This document shows positions 22,734-31,578 of a stretch of DNA of 33,923 nucleotides, one piece after another. The stretch comes from Synergistaceae bacterium. GTDB lineage: Bacteria > Synergistota > Synergistia > Synergistales > Aminobacteriaceae. Position 1 is the first letter of the stretch; every line of letters begins with the position of its first letter. Location of the stretch: NCBI GenBank assembly GCA_022837505.1, contig JALHFZ010000022.1, positions 1 through 33,923 on the forward strand, written 5' to 3'. Below the pieces are notes generated by a model. That model worked only from the letters and a program-made list of their open reading frames with translations. It did no database searches and had not been told where the DNA came from. The translations under genes and the position numbers were made by a program.

Positions 22734-23823
22734 AGTGTTTTTCGTCTCCCTTCATGAATTGCCTGTCTGATATTGCATTTTTTGAACCGAACTCCCGCCC
22801 GAGTTCCGCGAAGAGGGCGGGAAGGTCATCCAGGGAGGTCTCCCGAAGCACCTTCCCCCGGCTGAAGATAACCGCGCCCGAGGCAGAGCCGGCGACGCCC
22901 ATATCGGCATCCCGGGCCTCCCGGGGGCCGTTGACCTCGCACCCCATGACCGCCACGGTCATCCCGTCGGGGAGTTCCTTCAGCACCGGGGCAAGGCGGA
23001 GAAGGAGGGCCTTCACGTCGATCCTCTTCCTTCCGCAGGTGGGGCAGGAGATGATCGTCGCCCCCCGGGAGCGGAGCTCAAGGGCCCGGAGGAGGGAATA
23101 GCCCGTCCGCACTTCCTCTTCGGGGGGTTCCGTAAGGCTCACCCTCAGACTGCTGCCGATCCCCTGGGAAAGAAGAAGGGCCAGGCCGGCAGCGCTCTTC
23201 ACAATGCCGTCAAGGCCAAACCCCGCCTCCGTAATGCCGATATGGAAGGGAAACTCGGGGTGCCGGGCGGCGAGGAGGGCGTTTGCCCGGACGGTCTCAG
23301 GAAGGGAGGTTGACTTTGCCGAGAGGATGATCCTTTCGAACCCCTCGTCGAGGAGGCGGCGGAGCTGCTCCTCCACGGCCAGGACCAGGGCGTCGGAACG
23401 GACTCCTCCGGCCTCGGCGAGCTGGCGGGAGCTCAGGGACCCGCCGTTTGCGCCGATTCTTATGACCGCTCCCCTCTCACCGGCGGAGCGCACAACCTCC
23501 CTGAGCTTTCCGGAAGGCATATTTCCGGGGTTTATCCTCAGGGCGGGGACCCCCGCCCCGAGGGCTTCGAGGGCAAGGACCGGGTCGAAATGGATATCCG
23601 CCATGAGCGGAAGGGGTGAACGGGCCGTCAGCCATTCGAGGTCACCCCGAAGCTCCGAAGAGGGGTAGGCGGCGCGAATCAGCTCGCACCCCTCCTCATG
23701 GAGGGAGATGCACTGGGCGAGGCATTCATCCCTCCGGGAAAGGGGGATTTTGAGCATGGATTCCACCCGGACAGGGGATGTACCCCCGAGGGTCAAAGGG
23801 CCTATGGTCAGCTTTTTCGTCAT
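22717..23823 (-). CDS. ispG: 4-hydroxy-3-methylbut-2-enyl-diphosphate synthase
   Basis: Iron-sulfur enzyme of the MEP pathway that reduces the cyclic diphosphate MEcPP to HMBPP. It is 368 residues. The cluster ligands C260, C263 (SCPTC), C295 (MGCEVNG) and E302 keep exactly the spacing of the E. coli C270/C273/C305/E312 set. An N-terminal TIM barrel contains VRVESMLK, ADIHFDP and RINPGN. It starts 7 bases after rseP, the common dxr-rseP-ispG order. Confidence 0.96.
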   Translation of the reverse strand: MTKKLTIGPLTLGGTSPVRVESMLKIPLSRRDECLAQCISLHEEGCELIRAAYPSSELRGDLEWLTARSPLPLMADIHFDPVLALEALGAGVPALRINPGNMPSGKLREVVRSAGERGAVIRIGANGGSLSSRQLAEAGGVRSDALVLAVEEQLRRLLDEGFERIILSAKSTSLPETVRANALLAARHPEFPFHIGITEAGFGLDGIVKSAAGLALLLSQGIGSSLRVSLTEPPEEEVRTGYSLLRALELRSRGATIISCPTCGRKRIDVKALLLRLAPVLKELPDGMTVAVMGCEVNGPREARDADMGVAGSASGAVIFSRGKVLRETSLDDLPALFAELGREFGSKNAISDRQFMKGDEKHYGCKS

Positions 23824-23830
23824 GACGGCC

Positions 23831-24856
23831 TCAGAAAATCCTGAGAAGATCCTGCCATGTCACATAGATGATGAGCAGGATCAGCAGGATGAATCCGGAC
23901 ATATGGATATAGTTTTCGATCTTCGGAGGAAGACGGCGTCCCAGGAGCATCTCCCCCGCTGTGAAGAAAAGCCTTCCGCCGTCCAGGGCCGGAAAGGGGA
24001 GCAGGTTTATGAGTCCGAGGTTCAGATTGATCAGGGCGAGAAAGGAGAGGAAGGTCCATATCCCTTTCCTGGCGGCCTCCCCCGCCAGGGTGGCTATCCC
24101 CAGGGGGCCCGCCACGTCCGCCTTCTCCGCCCCGGTGACCCACCGGACAATTCCCCGGAGCATCTCGGCGCTCATGTTCACCGTATAGGAAAAGGCGGAG
24201 GCCATGGCCGCCAGGGGGGAATAGCGCCGTGTCCCCGGGCGTATGCCCAGAAGGCGTACCCCCTCGGCGGAAGCCGGAATGGGGACGGACAGGGAGAGGG
24301 TCTCCTCTCCCCTGCGGAGGGTGAAATCCACGGGCCCCTTGAGGGCCTCCTGGCGGATCCTCTCGGACATGCTCCTCCAGTTTTCCACCGGAATAGTGTT
24401 GACCGTGAGGATGGCATCCCCGGGCAGGATGCCCGCCGTCTGGGCAGGGTACCCCTCCATGATCTCTCCCACAATGGTGCGGTCGAGGTCCATCACTCCG
24501 TGGCCGGAAAGGAAGACCGCTGTGAGGAGGAGGGCAAGGACAAGGTTCGAGACCGCTCCGTTCACGAGGATGAAGAAACGCTTCCAGGGTGCCTTATCGT
24601 AGAAGGCCTTTCCCGGCAGGACAGTCTCCCCTTCCGCCTCCTCATCCATTCCCGCAAGGCGGACGAACCCCCCGATGGGGAAGGCCCGGAGGGACCAGAG
24701 GGTCCCTTTTTTCTCCCGCTGAAAGAGTACGGGGCCCATGCCGAAGGCGAACTCATGAACCTGCACATCGAAGAATCGTGCCGTGAGAAAGTGGCCGAAT
24801 TCATGGACGATGACGCATATCCCGATGACCACGATGAATGCCAGAAGACTTGCCAT
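23831..24856 (-). CDS. rseP: Site-2 protease RseP
   Basis: Membrane zinc metalloprotease (M50) that cuts transmembrane segments, for example of anti-sigma factors. It is 341 residues from the ATG at 24856, one base after the dxr stop (TGAAATG) with AAGGAG upstream; an ATG 46 codons earlier lies in dxr and would put non-membrane sequence before the first helix. HEFGH is at 18-22 in the first membrane segment, one PDZ domain spans about 120-190, and the second metal-site motif NLLPFPALDGG lies near 290. Membrane segments flank these. It is shorter than two-PDZ E. coli RseP (about 450) and similar in plan to single-PDZ forms. Confidence 0.94.
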   Translation of the reverse strand: MASLLAFIVVIGICVIVHEFGHFLTARFFDVQVHEFAFGMGPVLFQREKKGTLWSLRAFPIGGFVRLAGMDEEAEGETVLPGKAFYDKAPWKRFFILVNGAVSNLVLALLLTAVFLSGHGVMDLDRTIVGEIMEGYPAQTAGILPGDAILTVNTIPVENWRSMSERIRQEALKGPVDFTLRRGEETLSLSVPIPASAEGVRLLGIRPGTRRYSPLAAMASAFSYTVNMSAEMLRGIVRWVTGAEKADVAGPLGIATLAGEAARKGIWTFLSFLALINLNLGLINLLPFPALDGGRLFFTAGEMLLGRRLPPKIENYIHMSGFILLILLIIYVTWQDLLRIF

Positions 24857-24857
24857 T

Positions 24858-26042
24858 TCAGATCGATCTCCTTGTTCCGAAGCGGGTTTCAAGGCGCGCC
24901 CCGTGCTGCAGAGCAAGCCGTCGCCCCTCCTCCATGATTGACAGGGCGTCGTCGAGGCCGGCGGGATGTCCCCCCGAATATTCCTCGAGAACACCCGCGA
25001 TTATCCGCGGTATATCGGGAAAACTGTTTTTTCCGCTGAGAAAGAGCTCCACCGCGGCCTCGTCGGCTCCCACGAGAAGGGCCGGATAGGCTCCTCCTCT
25101 TCGGGCAGCCTCCCGGGCTAGGGAGAGGCAGGGGAAACGGAGCTCGTCCGGCCGCCCGAAGGTCAGCGAGAGGCGGGAGAGGTCAGGGGCGGGAAGAAGT
25201 TCCTCCGGGCACCTCTCCGGGTGAAAGAGGGCGGAAGCGCATGGGAGACGCATATCCGGGGCGGACCCGGCGAGAAGGAAGGTGCCGTCCCGAAACTGGA
25301 CGATGCCGTGGATGAATGCCTCGGGGGAGATGACCGCCCGGACCTTCTCGGAGGGAAAGGAGAAGAGAGCCATGGCCTCCATGATCTCAATCCCCTTGTT
25401 CATCAGGGTGGCGCTGTCCACACTGATCTTCGCCCCCATGGGCCATACGGGGTGGGCAGCCGCCATGGCGGGGGTCACCCTCTCAAGCTCTTCTGGCGAA
25501 AAGTTGCGGAAGGGTCCTCCTGAGGCCGTAAGCCACAGGGCGGCCACATCCGCCCGGTCTCTCCCCTGAAGGCACTGCCAGAGGGCGTTGTGTTCGCTGT
25601 CGAGGGGCCGAAGCTGGTCGGGCCGCCGGACTAGGGGCAGGACCCACGGACCGGCCACGACGATGCTCTCCTTGTTCGCAAGGGAGACATCCTTCCCCGC
25701 CCGGAGGGCCGCCATAAGGGCGGGGATGGCAGCGGTCCCGGAGGAGGCCGCTACAAGGTGGTCCACGTCATCCCTGAGGGCCGCCTCTTCAAGGGCTTTT
25801 TCTCCTGAGAGGACGGTGAGGGATCCGCGGGCTTCATTCCGCAGCTTTTCCGACGCCTCCGGATCGGTGAGAATGACCGTGGGGACGGAAAACTCCGCAG
25901 CGAGTTTTGCCGCGGCGTCAGAGGAGCTTCTTGCGGCGAGGACGGATATCTGAAACCGGTCGGGAAAGGCGCGGCATACGGAGAGGACCGCACTGCCGAC
26001 GCTGCCGGTGCATCCCAGGACGAAAAGACGGATTTTTTTCAC
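24858..26042 (-). CDS. dxr: 1-deoxy-D-xylulose 5-phosphate reductoisomerase
   Basis: Second MEP pathway enzyme: NADPH-dependent conversion of DXP to MEP. It is 394 residues. The NADPH-binding N-terminus reads LGCTGSVG, where GSTGSIG is usual; other blocks are LANKES, DSEHNALWQCL, LTASGGPFR and HPVWPMGAKISVDSATLMNKGIE. The usual HPQSIIHS reads SPEAFIHG, a divergent substrate-side loop. The start is GTG at 26042, overlapping the cdsA stop as GTGA, with no clear Shine-Dalgarno, so it probably depends on coupling to cdsA. Confidence 0.95.
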   Translation of the reverse strand: MKKIRLFVLGCTGSVGSAVLSVCRAFPDRFQISVLAARSSSDAAAKLAAEFSVPTVILTDPEASEKLRNEARGSLTVLSGEKALEEAALRDDVDHLVAASSGTAAIPALMAALRAGKDVSLANKESIVVAGPWVLPLVRRPDQLRPLDSEHNALWQCLQGRDRADVAALWLTASGGPFRNFSPEELERVTPAMAAAHPVWPMGAKISVDSATLMNKGIEIMEAMALFSFPSEKVRAVISPEAFIHGIVQFRDGTFLLAGSAPDMRLPCASALFHPERCPEELLPAPDLSRLSLTFGRPDELRFPCLSLAREAARRGGAYPALLVGADEAAVELFLSGKNSFPDIPRIIAGVLEEYSGGHPAGLDDALSIMEEGRRLALQHGARLETRFGTRRSI

Positions 26043-26872
26043 CGGAGGATCACCCCGAAAAGAACGTAGACAAGAAGGCCGTTGATCAGGACACTGTCGA
26101 ACCGGTCAAGAATGCCTCCGTGTCCGGGGATGATCTTTCCGCTGTCCTTCACGCCCGTCTCCCGTTTTATCACCGATTCCGCCAGATCGCCGAGCTGCCC
26201 CGCTACACCGCAGATGAGGCCGATGGAGAGAAAGGGAAGGGGGGAAGTCTCAAGGATATAGGCCACTGCCGCCGAGGCAAGGAGAGCGCCGGCGATCCCC
26301 CCGAGAAAGCCCTCCCAGGTCTTTTTCGGGCTCACATTTTCGCACAGGGGGGTCCTCCCCCAGAGGGAGCCGATGAGATAGGCCGCCACGTCGCAGAACC
26401 ACGTGGAGAGGAACATGACGAAAAGGAGGACCGTCCCCGAGGGGAGCCTCCGCAGGAGGATCATGAAGGTCCACGGAAAGACGATATAGAGGATTCCCGC
26501 GAGGGTCCCTCCCATATTCCAGATGGCGTAGCTTTCATTTTGAATCTGTCTGCGCATCACCTCGACGAAGAGGATGACGAAGGCTGTAATGCTGAGGGTC
26601 AGCACGAGAGAGACCGGGTTGATCCCTTCCGCAGCGGTGAAGATGATGAGCAGGGCTGCGAGAAAGCCTATTCCCCGGGAGACTTTGAACCTCCGGGAGA
26701 CCATTCCGTAGAATTCCGCGAGGGAGAGGAGGGCGATAATGGAGACGAGGGTTGTCCAGAAGATCCCCCCGGCAAAAAGCCCCCCGAGAACGAGGGCGAC
26801 CACCGCCGCTCCGCTCACTGCCCTGATCAGCAGCCCCCGCAGCCTGTTTTCAGTTGTTTCCGATTGTCCCAT
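26039..26872 (-). CDS. cdsA: Phosphatidate cytidylyltransferase
   Basis: Integral membrane enzyme that makes CDP-diacylglycerol for phospholipid synthesis. It is 277 residues from the ATG at 26872, which lies 23 bases inside uppS; an earlier ATG at 26929 is deeper inside uppS. The family signature near the C-terminus reads SVIKRETGVKDSGKIIPGHG, then GILDRFDS. About eight hydrophobic segments are present. The uppS-cdsA-dxr-rseP order is a classic bacterial cluster. Confidence 0.95.
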   Translation of the reverse strand: MGQSETTENRLRGLLIRAVSGAAVVALVLGGLFAGGIFWTTLVSIIALLSLAEFYGMVSRRFKVSRGIGFLAALLIIFTAAEGINPVSLVLTLSITAFVILFVEVMRRQIQNESYAIWNMGGTLAGILYIVFPWTFMILLRRLPSGTVLLFVMFLSTWFCDVAAYLIGSLWGRTPLCENVSPKKTWEGFLGGIAGALLASAAVAYILETSPLPFLSIGLICGVAGQLGDLAESVIKRETGVKDSGKIIPGHGGILDRFDSVLINGLLVYVLFGVILR

Positions 26873-27557
26873 AGCGTCTTTCCCTGTCCTTATAATTCGA
26901 AAGAGCCTCTTCAAGCTCTTTTCTTCCAAAATCCGGCCAGAGGGTATCGGTGAAGTACAGTTCGCTGTAGGCGCTCTGCCAGATCCAGAAATTGCTCAGC
27001 CGTTTTTCTCCGCTCGTCCGGATGATGAGGTCCGGATCGGGAAGATCGGAGATATACAAATGATCCCGAAGCTCCCTCTCAGTGACGGACCCCTTTGGTT
27101 TGCCCCTGAGGAGGCTATTGACTGCATCAAGAATCTCCCTCCGTCCTCCGTAGTTCAGGCAGGGGACGAGGGTAAGGCCCGTATTTCCCGCCGTCAGCTC
27201 CTCCGATTCATTCATGAGCTCCAGCACGTCGGGAGGAAGTCCCTCCCTCGCACCGGCGAAACGGAGACGGACGTTCTCTCTCCGGAGCTCTTCAATTTTT
27301 TTTCTGAGGGAGTGGCGGAAGATGCTCATGAGCCCGGTCACCTCTTTTTGAGGGCGGGTCCAGTTCTCCGTGGAGAAAGCATAGACGGAGAGATGGGTGA
27401 TGCCCATATCCGCGGCAGCAGCCACAGTTCTCTCCAGGGCTTTTATCCCTGCCCGGTGCCCCAGGAGGCGGGGAAGAAATCTCTTCTTCGCCCATCGGCC
27501 GTTCCCGTCCATGATGACGGCCACGTGAAAGGGGTCGGGAAGGCCCTTGCCCGTCAC
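26850..27557 (-). CDS. uppS: Undecaprenyl diphosphate synthase (cis-prenyltransferase)
   Basis: Extends farnesyl diphosphate with cis-isoprene units to the C55 carrier used by MurG, WecA-type and O-antigen enzymes. It is 235 residues. The catalytic Asp17 lies in VIMDGNGRWAKKR; other motifs are GHRAGIKALE, YAFSTENWTRP and IIRTSGEKRLSNFWIWQSAYSE (start near 185). The start is GTG at 27557 with TAGGAG upstream, overlapping the UDG stop as GTGA. The reaction links the MEP genes here to the wall genes murA and wecA-like. Confidence 0.97.
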   Translation of the reverse strand: MTGKGLPDPFHVAVIMDGNGRWAKKRFLPRLLGHRAGIKALERTVAAAADMGITHLSVYAFSTENWTRPQKEVTGLMSIFRHSLRKKIEELRRENVRLRFAGAREGLPPDVLELMNESEELTAGNTGLTLVPCLNYGGRREILDAVNSLLRGKPKGSVTERELRDHLYISDLPDPDLIIRTSGEKRLSNFWIWQSAYSELYFTDTLWPDFGRKELEEALSNYKDRERRYGTIGNN

Positions 27558-28183
27558 GAGCTCCTACCCCCCTTGATGTTCTCTCCGGCAAGGGCATCCA
27601 TTTTCTCCCGGAGGGCGTTGATATCCCTCCAGGTAAGCTCCTTCGGGCTCCCCTTCTTCTTTGATTCGTTTCTCAGAAGATAGCTCGGATGAAACATGGG
27701 AAGGAGGAAGGAGCCCCTCCACTGAAACCATCGCCCCCGGAGGGCGGTAATTCCCTCCGTCGTCTTGAGCAGCCATTTTGTAGGGGTATTTCCGAGGCAG
27801 ACGATCAGCGGCGGCGAAAGAAGGGCAAGCTGGGCCTCCAGGTAGGGGGCGCAGTCCATCATCTCGTCCGGCACCGGCGCCCGGTTTTCCGGAGGGCGGC
27901 ACTTGACGATATTGGTGATGAAGACATCCTTCCGGTCGATTCCCACGGAGGAGAGTATCTGGGTGAGGAGATGGCCTGCCTTTCCCACGAAGGGAAGACC
28001 CCGGGCGTCCTCATCTGCCCCCGGGGCCTCGCCCACGAATATGACCCGGGCGGTTCTGCTCCCCTCTCCGAAGACGGCATTTCTGCGGCTCGAACTGAGG
28101 GCGCAGCGGGTGCATTTTTTCACCCTCTCCTCAAGCTCCGACCAGGCGAGGTCCTTCTGAACACCGCTCAGAAAGACCGTCAT
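27554..28183 (-). CDS. Family 4 uracil-DNA glycosylase, 4Fe-4S
   Basis: Removes uracil from DNA to start base excision repair. It is 209 residues. Motif 1 is GEAPGADED (51-59), and the late motif HPSYLLRN lies near 164. Four cysteines, C24, C27, C95 and C111, match the iron-sulfur ligands of family 4 enzymes. The start overlaps the upstream NTPase gene as ATGA and the stop overlaps uppS as GTGA, so it is embedded in a coupled run. The family is common in thermophiles and anaerobes and is also found in many mesophiles. Confidence 0.93.
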   Translation of the reverse strand: MTVFLSGVQKDLAWSELEERVKKCTRCALSSSRRNAVFGEGSRTARVIFVGEAPGADEDARGLPFVGKAGHLLTQILSSVGIDRKDVFITNIVKCRPPENRAPVPDEMMDCAPYLEAQLALLSPPLIVCLGNTPTKWLLKTTEGITALRGRWFQWRGSFLLPMFHPSYLLRNESKKKGSPKELTWRDINALREKMDALAGENIKGGRSS

Positions 28184-29055
28184 GGAAGAATAATTTCCCC
28201 TATGGTTATATCGACATTGTCCACGTCGATTCCTGTGAAATAGCTCACTGCCGAAGCCACCTTCCTTTGGTGCATGGAGCCTACCTGGAGAAAATTGAGC
28301 TTTCCCGGAAAGACGGAGATGGTTATCTCAAGGGAGACCGACTCATCGCCTGAGCGGACCCGGATATCCTTCGCCCCTCCCGTCTGGGGGCTCGATGCCA
28401 CCACCAGGCGGACGAGGTCCGCAATGGCGGAGGAATGAATCGTCACGGAGCCGAAGAAGCTGAAGGGAGGGCGGACTATGGTTCGCTCCCCCTCATCCCT
28501 GTCCATGCTCTTGAAGAGGTCCCGCAGGTGCCCCACGAGCTTGCCGGCAAAATTCTTCCGGAGCTGGGTTCGTGAGACGGGGATGACGTGCTGCCCCTTC
28601 TCCATCCGCTCCCGGCGGGCGCTGAGGATATCATCCGGAGAGGCGACTTCGGTGATGTCGATGATCCGTTCCGGCAGGGGAAGGCTGAGGGCCCGGGTGA
28701 TTTTGTCAGCCATGGAGATGGATGTCGCCACCACCATGATATTCCGGGGGTTCTTCTGCCGGAGGAATTCCGTAACTGCTATCCGGTGATCAGGGTATTC
28801 AAAGAGAGCCCTGCGTATCGCCCGGACGAGATTTTTCTCCGACTTCGCGCTCTTTCCGGCGTGAATTTTTCCTCCCGAGATCACGAGGCCATCATCAATG
28901 ATGAACTCCACATCATTTTCCCTGGCCACCATCTGGGCCCGCTGGCTCTTCCCCGTGCCTGCGGGGCCGACGAAGGCCAGGACCCTTGGGGATTTCGGGG
29001 AGAGAGGGGCCGGCTGAGTCTCCCTTCTCGAAACTGCCGGAACCTTTTCTTCCAT
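28180..29055 (-). CDS. P-loop NTPase with C-terminal Asp23/Gls24-like region
   Basis: It is 291 residues. A Walker A loop GPAGTGKS is at 30-37. A possible Walker B or sensor segment, NIMVVATSISMADKI, lies near 104. The last 90 residues (about 203-291: SVTIHSSAIADLVRLVV, then IRVRSGDESVSLEITISV, then a terminal VDNVDITIGEIIL) resemble Asp23/Gls24 domains, which are small alpha/beta modules of envelope-associated proteins. That likeness is by eye only. The start lies 5 bases after the murA stop with a poor ribosome site. Function unknown; its setting between murA and uppS hints at the envelope, but the next gene is a DNA repair enzyme. Confidence 0.68.
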   Translation of the reverse strand: MEEKVPAVSRRETQPAPLSPKSPRVLAFVGPAGTGKSQRAQMVARENDVEFIIDDGLVISGGKIHAGKSAKSEKNLVRAIRRALFEYPDHRIAVTEFLRQKNPRNIMVVATSISMADKITRALSLPLPERIIDITEVASPDDILSARRERMEKGQHVIPVSRTQLRKNFAGKLVGHLRDLFKSMDRDEGERTIVRPPFSFFGSVTIHSSAIADLVRLVVASSPQTGGAKDIRVRSGDESVSLEITISVFPGKLNFLQVGSMHQRKVASAVSYFTGIDVDNVDITIGEIILP

Positions 29056-29060
29056 GGGGC

Positions 29061-30368
29061 TCAGCAGGAGGGCCCCGGGAAAGAAGGACCTCCCTTGCCG
29101 TCTTCTTTCTCCGTTGAAATGACCTGCACTCTGGCGCCGAGTCGGAGCAGCTTCTCCTCCATCGCTTCATACCCCCGGCAGATATGCCCCAGATGGTAGA
29201 CCATGGTCGTGTCCCCCGCGGCCAGTCCGGCGATCACGAGGGCCGCTCCGGCCCGGAGATCCGTGGCGACCACGTCCGCTCCGGTGAATCGCTCCACTCC
29301 TGTGATCACGGCGGAGTTGCTCTGAATGTCGATCTTCGCCCCCATCTTGTTCAGTTCGCTCACATGGAGAAAACGGGACTGGAAGACGCTCTCCTGAATG
29401 ACGCTCGTGCCCTCGGCAAGGCAGAGGGCGGTCATGATCTGGGGCTGAAGATCCGTGGGGAAGCCGGGGTAGGGAAGGGTCTTCAGGGAAACGCTTTTAA
29501 TCCGCTCTCCCGGATAGACCGTCACCCGGCTATCCTCCACCTTGAGGGTTGCCCCGGCCTCCTCGAGTTTTGCCAGGAGGGAATCGATGTGATTGGGGAT
29601 GATGTCCGTCACGGTAACCTCTCCCCCTGTGGCCACGCCGGCAAGAAGATAGGTGCAGATTTCGATCCGGTCGGGGATTATCCTTGAGGAGGCGCTGTGG
29701 AGGGTATCCACCCCCGAGATGCGGATGACCCCCGTGCCGTCCGCCTCGATGGATGCTCCCATGGACCGGAGGGCCTCCACGAGGTTGAAAATCTCAGGCT
29801 CCCTCGCCGTGTTTTCAAGGACGGTCTCCCCCCTGGCGAAGACGGCGGCCATCATCAGGTTTTCCGTGGCGCCCACGGAGGGGAAATCAAGATAAATTCT
29901 GCTCCCCACGAGCCCCTTCGTCGTTGCATGGACGGCTCCGTGGACGAGTTCGATGGTGGCTCCCATCCGGGTGAGCCCCTTGAGGTGAAGATCGATGGGG
30001 CGGCTACCTATGGAGCACCCCCCCGGCAGGGGCATGACCGCCCTGCCGCAGCGGGCGAGAAGAGGGCCGAGGACGAGGGAGGACGCCCGCATCTTCCGGA
30101 CAAGATCCGATGGGGTCTCCCAGGATATCTCTCCCGGGACGGAGATTTCCATTTCATGGCCGGAGAAGGTCACCGACGCGCCGAGGCTGCGAAGGAGGTC
30201 CGCCATGGTGTTTACGTCGAGAAGGTCGGGAACCCTGGAGATGCTCAGTTTTTGATCTTTTAAAAGAATCGCGGCGGCCATCACGGGAAGGGTGGCATTT
30301 TTCGCTCCCTGGGCTTCAATTGAACCGCGGAGAGGAACACCGCCAATAATCTTCATTTTTGATTCCAC
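29061..30368 (-). CDS. murA: UDP-N-acetylglucosamine 1-carboxyvinyltransferase
   Basis: First committed step of peptidoglycan synthesis: adds enolpyruvate from PEP to UDP-GlcNAc. It is 435 residues from the GTG at 30368, chosen because AGGAGG lies nine bases upstream; the in-frame ATG at 30356 would be 21 bases away. The catalytic cysteine is C118 in LPGGCSIGSRPIDLHLKGL, which predicts fosfomycin sensitivity of the target. The NATLPVMAAAIL segment lies near 24. A predicted promoter lies in the 63-base gap after wecB. Confidence 0.96.
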   Translation of the reverse strand: MESKMKIIGGVPLRGSIEAQGAKNATLPVMAAAILLKDQKLSISRVPDLLDVNTMADLLRSLGASVTFSGHEMEISVPGEISWETPSDLVRKMRASSLVLGPLLARCGRAVMPLPGGCSIGSRPIDLHLKGLTRMGATIELVHGAVHATTKGLVGSRIYLDFPSVGATENLMMAAVFARGETVLENTAREPEIFNLVEALRSMGASIEADGTGVIRISGVDTLHSASSRIIPDRIEICTYLLAGVATGGEVTVTDIIPNHIDSLLAKLEEAGATLKVEDSRVTVYPGERIKSVSLKTLPYPGFPTDLQPQIMTALCLAEGTSVIQESVFQSRFLHVSELNKMGAKIDIQSNSAVITGVERFTGADVVATDLRAGAALVIAGLAAGDTTMVYHLGHICRGYEAMEEKLLRLGARVQVISTEKEDGKGGPSFPGPSC

Positions 30369-30407
30369 TATAAAATTCCTCCTGAAAAAATGGTGGAAAG
30401 CCAATTC

Positions 30408-30435
30408 ATGTTATCATACCGGGCCATGATTTCAA
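30408..30435 (-). promoter_or_regulatory. Predicted promoter of murA
   Basis: On the minus strand TTGAAA (30430-30435), a 16-base spacer, then TAACAT (30408-30413). The -35 matches 5 of 6 consensus bases, the -10 only 4 of 6. It would start transcription about 30 bases before the murA GTG, giving murA and genes after it a supply independent of rpiB-upp. Confidence 0.4.
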
Positions 30436-31556
30436 CGGTTCCTGAAAAAATTCCGAATTCCATCGGCAATTCTCGAAGAGGCCCTGCCGTCTCCGAAGGG
30501 GTTCTCCCCCCTGGTCAGAATAGCCCTTCTGTAGTCCGGGTCGGAAAGAACCCGAAGGGCCTCCCGGGCGATTTTTTCGCGGCTGGTCCCCACAAGGAGG
30601 GCCGTGCCGGTCTCGAAGGCCTCCGGTCTTTCGGAGATATCCCGGAGCACAAGGACTATTTTTTTCAAAAAGGCGGCCTCCTCCTGAACGCCGCCGCTGT
30701 CGCTCAGGATGAGGGAGCTTCTGTTCATCGCCGAGACGAAATCGGGATAATCGAGAGGGTCGCAGAGAAGCACCCGTTCCTCCCCCGTGAAGTGGCCGGT
30801 GAGGATCTCCCGGACGGAGGGATTTTTATGCATGGGGACGAGGATGCGAATCTGCCCGCAGGCCTCCAGAATATCCCCTGCGGCCTGGCAGACCGACCGG
30901 AGGGGGTCTCCCCAGGACTCCCTCCGGTGAGCCGTGAGGAGGAGAATGGGGCCGGGAATTTCAAAAAAGGACCTCAGGGGTTCCGAAGGAGGGTGGTTTT
31001 TCTCCACAGTCTCCTGGAGGGCGTCGATGACCGTGTTCCCCGTGATGAAGAGGTTCTCTTCCGTAAGGGAAAACCCCTCACTGCGGAGATTTTCCGCCGC
31101 CCCCGCCGTGGGGGCAAACCAGAGGGAGGACAGCCGGTCGGTGATGATCCTGTTCGCCTCCTCGGGAAAGGGGCGCGCCATATCCCCGCTCCGGAGGCCG
31201 GCTTCGATATGTCCCACGGGGATATGCCGGTAGAAGGAGGCGAGGGCGGACGCCATGGTGGTGGTGGTGTCTCCGTGGACGAGGACGAGGTCGGCGGAAT
31301 GGCTGTCGAGGTACTCCCCCACTCCGGTCAGCACCCGGGAGGTTATTCCGTCGAGGGTCTGGCGTTCCTCCATGACCTCAAGATCATGATCCGCCGCGAT
31401 TCCGAAGAAGGAGAGGGCCTGGGCGAGCATGGTCCTGTGCTGCCCTGTGGAGAGGACAACGACCTCGAAGTCCTCCCGGCGCAGAGCCTGAACAACCGGG
31501 GCCATCTTTATGGCCTCCGGACGGGTTCCTATGACGCAGATAACTTTTCTTTTCAT
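30432..31556 (-). CDS. wecB: UDP-N-acetylglucosamine 2-epimerase, non-hydrolysing
   Basis: Interconverts UDP-GlcNAc and UDP-ManNAc for surface polysaccharide. It is 374 residues from the ATG at 31556; an upstream ATG at 31589 overlaps the previous gene. Hallmarks are GTRPEAIKMAPVVQAL at the start, HGDTTTTMAS, VGHIEAGLRSGD, then PEEANRIITDRLSS, and the Gly/Ser-rich LSDSGGVQEEA near 288. It follows the WecA-like gene by 22 bases and precedes murA. Confidence 0.94.
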   Translation of the reverse strand: MKRKVICVIGTRPEAIKMAPVVQALRREDFEVVVLSTGQHRTMLAQALSFFGIAADHDLEVMEERQTLDGITSRVLTGVGEYLDSHSADLVLVHGDTTTTMASALASFYRHIPVGHIEAGLRSGDMARPFPEEANRIITDRLSSLWFAPTAGAAENLRSEGFSLTEENLFITGNTVIDALQETVEKNHPPSEPLRSFFEIPGPILLLTAHRRESWGDPLRSVCQAAGDILEACGQIRILVPMHKNPSVREILTGHFTGEERVLLCDPLDYPDFVSAMNRSSLILSDSGGVQEEAAFLKKIVLVLRDISERPEAFETGTALLVGTSREKIAREALRVLSDPDYRRAILTRGENPFGDGRASSRIADGIRNFFRNR

Positions 31557-31578
31557 GGCAGAGATTTCCCGCCTTTCG

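Noticed and set aside
23708..24937. Long plus-strand open frame of about 409 codons opposite ispG and rseP
   Set aside because: Antisense to two conserved enzymes with intact motifs, no family resemblance and no ribosome site; a shadow frame.
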